This document shows, one piece after another, positions 59,225 to 64,000 of a stretch of 64,000 nt of DNA. The DNA lies in the NCBI GenBank assembly GCA_042095055.1, contig JBELBZ010000004.1, positions 42,037-106,036 of the forward strand, given 5' to 3'. The notes under the pieces were generated by a model. It had not been told where the DNA came from. It did not search any database and saw only the letters and a program-made list of their open reading frames with translations. Made by a program: the position numbers and the translations under genes. The stretch's first letter is position 1. Every line of letters begins with the position of its first letter. Source of the DNA: UBA8752 sp042095055. GTDB taxonomy: Bacteria > Bacteroidota > Bacteroidia > Flavobacteriales_D > Sanyastnellaceae.

Positions 59225-61171
59225 TCAGCTGTCCAGCCGAATGGGCGTATCCCTCGGTGCTTGAACGCCGTATTTAAACCGGATGTTTTTGCGCTCGCTG
59301 GGTTTCACGGTGATGTCCCATTCGACACGCCCCGTGTCTTTGTCCAGCTTTCCGCCGCCGAGGCTTTCTGCTTTGACCTCGACATCCTCGTCGTTGGAGA
59401 GGGGGAGTTGGTCATCGATCACTATCCGGATCGGTTGTTGCTTCCGATTGTCCACGGTGATTTCCCAGGTGCGCTCCAGTTCGCGCTTCCCAGTGATGAT
59501 GTTGGATTTGTTGTCGTGCCCTTTGAGTTTGCGGCGCACTTGAATCGCAGGGTCTGGCCCGAGGGAAAGGCTCAAGGTATCGGAGGCCAAATTCAGGGCC
59601 AGCGTGCTTTCACCCACGAAGTCGTCTTCGAAATAGATGCGCAGCCTTCCACTGATCAGGTCGAGTTCCTCCCAATCCATGATGTGGGCCATCAAATAAG
59701 CCTGTGCATCCAATTTGGGTGTGGCTTGGTATAGAAATTCGGTGGGAACCTCCATGTCCTTGATCCGCACGGACTGCACGATGCCGTCCGAAGCGATGGT
59801 GTACTTGGCCGCAATGTCGAAGCGCGTTTGGGTGGGTGTGCTTTGGACGGTGACGGAAGCGTAATCAAATGCCTGTGCAGCCCGTTGCGCGGCGCGTTCC
59901 CGCCGGCTGCCAAAAAGTGATCCGCGCTCGGATTCATCCTCAACAGCAATGCCGTCTGAGAAATAGGCCACGGACACTTCCTCGAGTCTCTCCATAGCAG
60001 GGGCCATGGCAACGTTCATCACGCTGTTCGAGACGGCGATGTTCTCGGCCACCATGCCCGTGCTTTGGTAGCTGATGTTCCGGGCATTGGTCGGCACGTC
60101 GATCATGTAGAATCCATTGATGTCGGTGACGGTGTTTCTTCCGCCAGAAACGCTCACGGTGGCCCCAATGAGGGGTTGGCCTTGGGCGTCATACAGCTGG
60201 CCCCGGACTTGCCGCACCGCAGGGTTGTAGGGCTGGGTTTTGAGCCAGTTGTTGGCTGCTGCTGCGGTGGATGCTGCGGCTCCTGCGTGGCCCTGGTGAT
60301 TGGCATGCAAAAACCAGGGGGTGAGGTTGGGCTTGGAACGGTTGCGGTTGGGCGTCCCTGTGGAAACGCTGAGGTTGACGCGGTCCCAGTCTTCGCCGGT
60401 CTGCTGTTTCACCAAGGCGATGCTTTCCAGCTTGAGCGGGTCGGTGACACTTTCCACACGGGCGTTGTATGCGGGATCCCAACCGGCACTTTGCATCCAG
60501 TAACCAAAGCTGATGGTACCGCTTGTTTGGGCCGCAGCTTCAGTGTGGATCAGCATTTCGAGGTGGGTTTCTGTGCGCAATGGTGGCAGCGCGCCCATGG
60601 CGAGGTCCAGCTTGGTGAGGTTGGCTTGCATGTCGCCAATTCGCTGGTCGATGGCCTGCCGTTCTTGGAGCAATTCGATGCGGCGTGCGCGCATGAACTT
60701 GGTGGCATCGACGAGCCGTGCGAGGTCTACACCGCTGTCTTTTACTGTGAACTGGGTGTGCGAGGCGAGCAGCTGCTCCTCTTTGTCGAGGATGGTGTAC
60801 CAATGTTGTTCCTGCTGCATTTTATGGTACAGGTCGTTGCGCTCTTTTTGGAGGCGTTCTCTTTCGGCTTGGCTCTCCGCCCCACTCAGCGTGTCGGTAT
60901 GGTAGCGGTGGGTGACCGATAGAATCGTGAAGTCTCCCGTGCCGGTGATGCGCACTTGGCTCGGATCGATCGCGGTGGGCAGGTCTGGAAACACCAAGGT
61001 GGATGTTCCTCCGGGCACAACCGTGTTGGCCGTGCGTTTGATTTGGGCGCCTTGTCGGTACACGGTGACGTGGTCAATGCTGTGGCGAACTTCTTTTTCG
61101 TCACTGCTGGCCTGGGCCCACGGAGAGAGGCTCAGGAGGGCGAACAGGGAGAGGGCGGTGCGTGGTAGCAT
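59225..61171 (-). CDS. Mucoidy inhibitor MuiA family protein (DUF4140/DUF4139)
   Basis: This 648-residue protein has a signal peptide (LSLFALLSLSPWAQAS), an N-terminal DUF4140-like part (HVTVYRQGAQIKRTANTVVP, then a coiled-coil from about 100 to 200 with AERERLQKERNDLYHKMQ) and the DUF4139 domain (ISFGYWMQSAGWDPAYNAR, DWDRVNLSVSTGTP, ending MLP-free NIRFKYGVQAP). A carboxypeptidase-regulatory-like domain (VRGQLYDAQGQPLIGATVSV) is inserted near residue 350-420. The family is found widely but has no settled biochemical role. The ATG at 61171 directly before the signal peptide is chosen over the longer frame to 61291. Confidence 0.87.
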   Translation of the reverse strand: MLPRTALSLFALLSLSPWAQASSDEKEVRHSIDHVTVYRQGAQIKRTANTVVPGGTSTLVFPDLPTAIDPSQVRITGTGDFTILSVTHRYHTDTLSGAESQAERERLQKERNDLYHKMQQEQHWYTILDKEEQLLASHTQFTVKDSGVDLARLVDATKFMRARRIELLQERQAIDQRIGDMQANLTKLDLAMGALPPLRTETHLEMLIHTEAAAQTSGTISFGYWMQSAGWDPAYNARVESVTDPLKLESIALVKQQTGEDWDRVNLSVSTGTPNRNRSKPNLTPWFLHANHQGHAGAAASTAAAANNWLKTQPYNPAVRQVRGQLYDAQGQPLIGATVSVSGGRNTVTDINGFYMIDVPTNARNISYQSTGMVAENIAVSNSVMNVAMAPAMERLEEVSVAYFSDGIAVEDESERGSLFGSRRERAAQRAAQAFDYASVTVQSTPTQTRFDIAAKYTIASDGIVQSVRIKDMEVPTEFLYQATPKLDAQAYLMAHIMDWEELDLISGRLRIYFEDDFVGESTLALNLASDTLSLSLGPDPAIQVRRKLKGHDNKSNIITGKRELERTWEITVDNRKQQPIRIVIDDQLPLSNDEDVEVKAESLGGGKLDKDTGRVEWDITVKPSERKNIRFKYGVQAPRDTPIRLDS

Positions 61172-61239
61172 GGGCTTGAGGTTTTGACGTTCTCCCCTTG
61201 CATTCCAACTCCCGTGCCAAAATTTCCGAACTTGTGGGG

Positions 61240-61587
61240 ATGCGCCCTTCCCTTCTTTGCTTGCCTCTCCTGTTTTTACTGGGCTTTTCACCCCTTGAAA
61301 CAGTGGCCCAAAAAATATTTTCCGTGGACTATGAAAGCCGTGCGGACGTCAAAGTCTTCGTGGTCGATTACGAGTCGAGGGCGGACTTGCTGGTTTTTAA
61401 GGAAGAGTACGAGAGCCGGGCAGATGGCAACGAGGGCCATTGGCATTTTGTAGAGTACGAGAGCCGTGCTGACAAGAAGGTCTTCTTCGTGGATTACGAA
61501 TCGAGGGCCGACCTCAAGGTCTTCTTTGTGGACTACCAAAGCCGCGCTGGGTGGCGCAACAAATCCAAGCAGCACTTGCTGTATTGA
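61240..61587 (+). CDS. Exported DUF6150-like protein of 13-residue repeats
   Basis: This 115-residue protein has a signal peptide (LLCLPLLFLLGFSPLETVAQ) and is otherwise almost entirely six copies of a YESRADxKVFFVD unit. The third copy is lengthened and the last is degenerate (YQSRAGW). Similar Tyr-x-Ser-x-Ala-Asp repeats occur in Bacteroidota proteins that I recall as DUF6150. The regular spacing suggests a small beta-solenoid or repeat sheet. Function is unknown. The ATG at 61240 is chosen because it starts the signal peptide. Confidence 0.83.
   Translation: MRPSLLCLPLLFLLGFSPLETVAQKIFSVDYESRADVKVFVVDYESRADLLVFKEEYESRADGNEGHWHFVEYESRADKKVFFVDYESRADLKVFFVDYQSRAGWRNKSKQHLLY
61330..61554 (+). 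repeat. Six in-frame 39-base-type tandem repeats
   Basis: The DNA encodes six copies of Y-(E/Q)-S-R-A-(D/G) spaced 13 residues apart (16 once). Codon choices differ between copies (for example AGCCGTGCGGAC, TCGAGGGCGGAC, AGCCGGGCAGAT), so the repeat is kept at the protein level and has not arisen by recent duplication. Confidence 0.9.
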
Positions 61588-61614
61588 CCCGCTTCTGACC
61601 CGTGGTTGCTGGGG

Positions 61615-62589
61615 TCAATAGCCCAGGGCATTGCGCAGCCTGCCTACGGTGGCAGTGGCGACAACCCGCGCTTTCTCCGCTCCTTTTTGCAGCTCTGAGT
61701 CGAGGGCGGGCAGGTCGTTCATGTAGCGGTTAAAGGTGTCGCGTTCCTTGGCGAACCCATCGACCAAGGCCTCCAACAGGTCCTTTTTGGCGTGGCCCCA
61801 CCCATAGCCGCCTGCACTCAACTTTGAAGCCATTTGAGCAGCATCTGATTCGGAAGCCACCAGCTTATAGAGCTGATAGGCCACTGAACTGTCGGGATCT
61901 TTGGGGTCTTCCAGCGGGGTGGCGTCGGTGATGATTTGCTTGTTGATCACCTTCTTGAGCGTCTTTGCATCGGCAAAGGGATCGATGGTGTTGCCCTTGG
62001 ACTTGGACATCTTGGCGCCATCGGTACCCGGCACATACATGGTGGCATCGTTGGTCCGGGCTTCCGGTTCGACGAGCACTTCACTGCCCACTTTGTGGTT
62101 GATGCGCCCAGCCACATCGCGCGCCATTTCGAGGTGCTGCAGTTGGTCCTTGCCCACGGGAACCTCGTTGGCGTCATAGGCCAAGATGTCGGCCGCCATA
62201 AGCATGGGATAGCTAAACAACCCTGCATTGACGTCTTCCAGCCGGTCGGCCTTGTCCTTGAAGCTGTGGGCCAGTGTCAATCGGCTGTAGGGATAGAAGC
62301 AGCTCAGGTACCACGCGAGCTCGGTGCACTGGGGCACGTCGCTTTGGCGGTAAAAAACCGTCTTATCTGTATCCAAGCCACAGGCCAGCCAAGCAGCGGC
62401 GACCGCGTAGGTGTTGGTCCTCAGTTCGGCGCCGTCCTTGATTTGGGTCAAGCTGTGCAGATCCGCAATGAACAAGTAGGACTCGTCACTGGACTTTTCT
62501 GCGAGTTCAATAGCCGGTCGGATGGCGCCGAGCACGTTTCCAAGGTGGGGTGTGCCGGTGCTTTGAATACCAGTGAGGATGCGTGCCAT
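61615..62589 (-). CDS. trpS: Tryptophan--tRNA ligase
   Basis: This 324-residue class I synthetase charges tRNA-Trp. The HIGH-type motif is TGTPHLGNVLGA near the N-terminus and the KMSKS loop is GAKMSKSKGNTIDPF. MLMAADILAYDANEVPVGKD is the conserved tryptophan-site segment. Length is normal. It converges on the DUF6150 gene with 27 bases between stops. Confidence 0.97.
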   Translation of the reverse strand: MARILTGIQSTGTPHLGNVLGAIRPAIELAEKSSDESYLFIADLHSLTQIKDGAELRTNTYAVAAAWLACGLDTDKTVFYRQSDVPQCTELAWYLSCFYPYSRLTLAHSFKDKADRLEDVNAGLFSYPMLMAADILAYDANEVPVGKDQLQHLEMARDVAGRINHKVGSEVLVEPEARTNDATMYVPGTDGAKMSKSKGNTIDPFADAKTLKKVINKQIITDATPLEDPKDPDSSVAYQLYKLVASESDAAQMASKLSAGGYGWGHAKKDLLEALVDGFAKERDTFNRYMNDLPALDSELQKGAEKARVVATATVGRLRNALGY

Positions 62590-62683
62590 ACCCGCAAAAA
62601 TACAATGGAGGTTGGGCCGGAACGCTCACAAAATGGTGAGGGTAGAAGTCCTGTGTTAATGAGATGAATGAAGACCTTTAAAC

Positions 62684-63925
62684 ATGCGAAGTTTTTTGAT
62701 CGGAATGATAGTGTGTGCTCCACTGTTCTGTGGCGCCCAAACTATAGAAGTAGATTACCCTTACAACCCGGATTACGACGATACGGGGGACATTGGAATC
62801 AATGACCTCCTCCCCGTGTTGACCCTGTTCACTCAGCAGTTTGAGGTGGAGGGCATCATGCTGGATTCCTTAACGCTGGAAGCCGCATTTCTGCTAATGA
62901 TGACCCAGATTGTGGAGCTGCAAGGGCAGGTCGAGGCATTGGAGGCCGCGGTGGTGCCCGGATTGTCTGATCACGTGAGCGTGGTGGACGACGAGACTTT
63001 GCTCGTTTCAGGCGTTAACCTTCAATTGGTCAACGGGCTCGGACAGACTTCAACAGCCAATGGCTCAGGCAACCTCATCGTAGGATACAATGAATCTGAC
63101 TCCACGACCATAGAGCGCGGAGGCTCACACAATTTGGTGTTGGGGCGTTGGAACCAGTACAGCTCTTTCAGTGGAATAGTGCACGGGTTGCACAATGCGG
63201 TACTCAATGACGAGTCCGCTGTGATCGCAGGATCAAACAATGTGGTCAGTGGGGTGCGAAGCGCCGTCTTTGGCGGCGATCAGAACACGGCCTCGGGCAA
63301 CAAGGTGGTGGCCATGGGCGGTGTCCAGAATGAGGCCAAGGGGTCAGTCAGTGTCGCAATGGGGGGAGAGAACAACGAGGTGGACGGAACTGCCTGCATC
63401 GAGCTGGGTGGAAGGAACAACGCCGCTTTGGGCGGGCACGATGTGCTCGTGGGGGGTGGAAACAACATGACCAGTGGAGACAAGAGTGTGTTGGTGGGGG
63501 GACAATCCAATCAAACGGTGATGGAAGAAGGTGGGAATGCCCAATACTCTGCCATCTTCGGGGGCCGCTTCAACCAAGCCAGCGATTACTGTGGCTCCAT
63601 CTTTGGGGGAACGTCGAACACCTTGGCTGCGGGGTTGAACTCCCCCTCGAACTACAGTTCGCAAGGGAAGACCATCGTGGGAGGGACGGACAACGTGAAT
63701 GTGGCCGGTTCGCATTCCACGATTCTTGGTGGAGCTGGCCTGCTGTTGGAACCGCGTGATACGGCATCATACTACGGGGGCGAGGAGGGATTCTATGGCC
63801 CTCCCGGAGATGTGGGCATCGGTTCTGCGCCGGGAAGCAACAGCTCTGGAGTTTATTTGGGAAACAGCGCCAATCCATTGTTCATCTTGGTATCACCGGA
63901 TGATTCAGGTGGAACGGAGGATTGA
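62684..63925 (+). CDS. Secreted YadA-head-like (Hep_Hag-type) repeat protein
   Basis: This 413-residue protein has a signal peptide (FLIGMIVCAPLFCGAQ). A short dockerin-like acidic motif follows (YDDTGDIGINDLLPVLTLF), then a short helical stretch (about 65-90, IVELQGQVEALEAAV). From about residue 145 to 350 there are roughly 14-residue repeats of the form GGxxNxxxGxxSVxxGG, like the left-handed beta-roll of trimeric autotransporter heads. No membrane-anchor domain or type IX sorting domain follows; the protein ends in an acidic tail (VSPDDSGGTED). A trimeric fibre or tail-spike-like surface protein is an inference. Confidence 0.82.
   Translation: MRSFLIGMIVCAPLFCGAQTIEVDYPYNPDYDDTGDIGINDLLPVLTLFTQQFEVEGIMLDSLTLEAAFLLMMTQIVELQGQVEALEAAVVPGLSDHVSVVDDETLLVSGVNLQLVNGLGQTSTANGSGNLIVGYNESDSTTIERGGSHNLVLGRWNQYSSFSGIVHGLHNAVLNDESAVIAGSNNVVSGVRSAVFGGDQNTASGNKVVAMGGVQNEAKGSVSVAMGGENNEVDGTACIELGGRNNAALGGHDVLVGGGNNMTSGDKSVLVGGQSNQTVMEEGGNAQYSAIFGGRFNQASDYCGSIFGGTSNTLAAGLNSPSNYSSQGKTIVGGTDNVNVAGSHSTILGGAGLLLEPRDTASYYGGEEGFYGPPGDVGIGSAPGSNSSGVYLGNSANPLFILVSPDDSGGTED
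63119..63735 (+). repeat. Beta-roll repeat region (YadA-head-like)
   Basis: Around a dozen in-frame repeats with a period near 14 residues share the spaced pattern GG-x2-N-x3-G-x2-S/K-x2-V. Examples are GGDQNTASGNKVVAMGGVQN and GGGNNMTSGDKSVLVGGQSN. A few copies carry longer loops (GGNAQYSAIFGGRFN). Confidence 0.85.
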
Positions 63926-63944
63926 ATTCCTCCATGCCTCAAAC

Positions 63945-63977
63945 AAAAAACCCGGACTGATGAGGTCCGGGTTTTTT
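63945..63977. terminator. Rho-independent terminator
   Basis: A 7-base stem (CCCGGAC / GTCCGGG) with loop TGATGAG is flanked by A6 and T6. It ends the YadA-head-like gene and could act in both directions. Confidence 0.92.
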
Positions 63978-64000
63978 GATGTTGGGATGGTCTGCCGATC

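Overview
The window looks like a scaffold from a marine member of the Bacteroidota, most likely a Flavobacteriales relative with unusually GC-rich DNA for that group, judged by eye. The evidence is a cell-surface protein with a gliding-type (CHU_C) type IX secretion C-terminus, a second protein with a type IX type A C-terminus, two TonB-dependent receptors with carboxypeptidase-like N-terminal domains, HU-CCDC81/SPOR and DUF6150 proteins, a three-gene b558-type succinate dehydrogenase, and a laminarin-type GH81 glucanase. A run of exactly 100 N at 42642-42741 marks a scaffold join, so this is probably a draft or metagenome-assembled genome. The window is densely coded: no stretch above 300 bases lacks a gene. 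I saw no rRNA, CRISPR array, insertion sequence, prophage or integrase.

Layout. 1-3967 (-) is the N-terminal part of a very large secreted protein that runs off the left edge. 4017-7903 holds housekeeping genes (gpsA, glycyl-tRNA synthetase, pgk). 7963-10929 is a multidomain GH81 beta-1,3-glucanase, followed by a bidirectional terminator and tRNA-Cys. 11134-17801 (+) carries pssA, purS, an oligopeptidase B-like lipoprotein and an overlapping pair of unknown envelope proteins. 17816-25717 is mostly minus strand: a HAD phosphatase, an HU/SPOR protein, kdsB overlapping a TonB receptor, an Hpt protein and rseP, with dprA on plus. 25877-32580 (+) starts with a PBP1A carrying a zinc-ribbon-like insertion. 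It continues with an unusual four-gene run in which the two subunits of a 3-oxoacid CoA-transferase are separated by an arylsulfotransferase-like gene and a membrane-anchored sulfotransferase, with 4-base overlaps.

32581-38480 (-) contains a dockerin-like secreted protein, folB/gltX, a thioredoxin-like type IX cargo overlapping a di-haem cytochrome c peroxidase, and a small outer-membrane-like protein. 38601-42585 (+) is ssb and sdhCAB. After the gap, 42981-45730 (+) is a metal-binding HMA protein translationally coupled to a His-rich TonB receptor. 45737-54536 (-) carries a mutagenesis-type cassette (LexA-like S24 regulator, Y-family polymerase, SRAP/HMCES protein, DnaE-type polymerase), interrupted by a secreted metalloprotease-like gene and preceded by an nfu Fe-S gene. 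54639-59122 (+) holds two overlapping amidohydrolase-family genes with three modules, only one of which keeps its HxH metal motif. 59225-63925 carries a MuiA/DUF4139 protein, a DUF6150 repeat protein, trpS and a YadA-head-like repeat protein.

A shared theme is a short Cys-bracketed, dockerin-like calcium-binding module at the extreme C-terminus of three secreted proteins and at the N-terminus of two. It may be a secretion or attachment tag used alongside type IX sorting domains in this organism.
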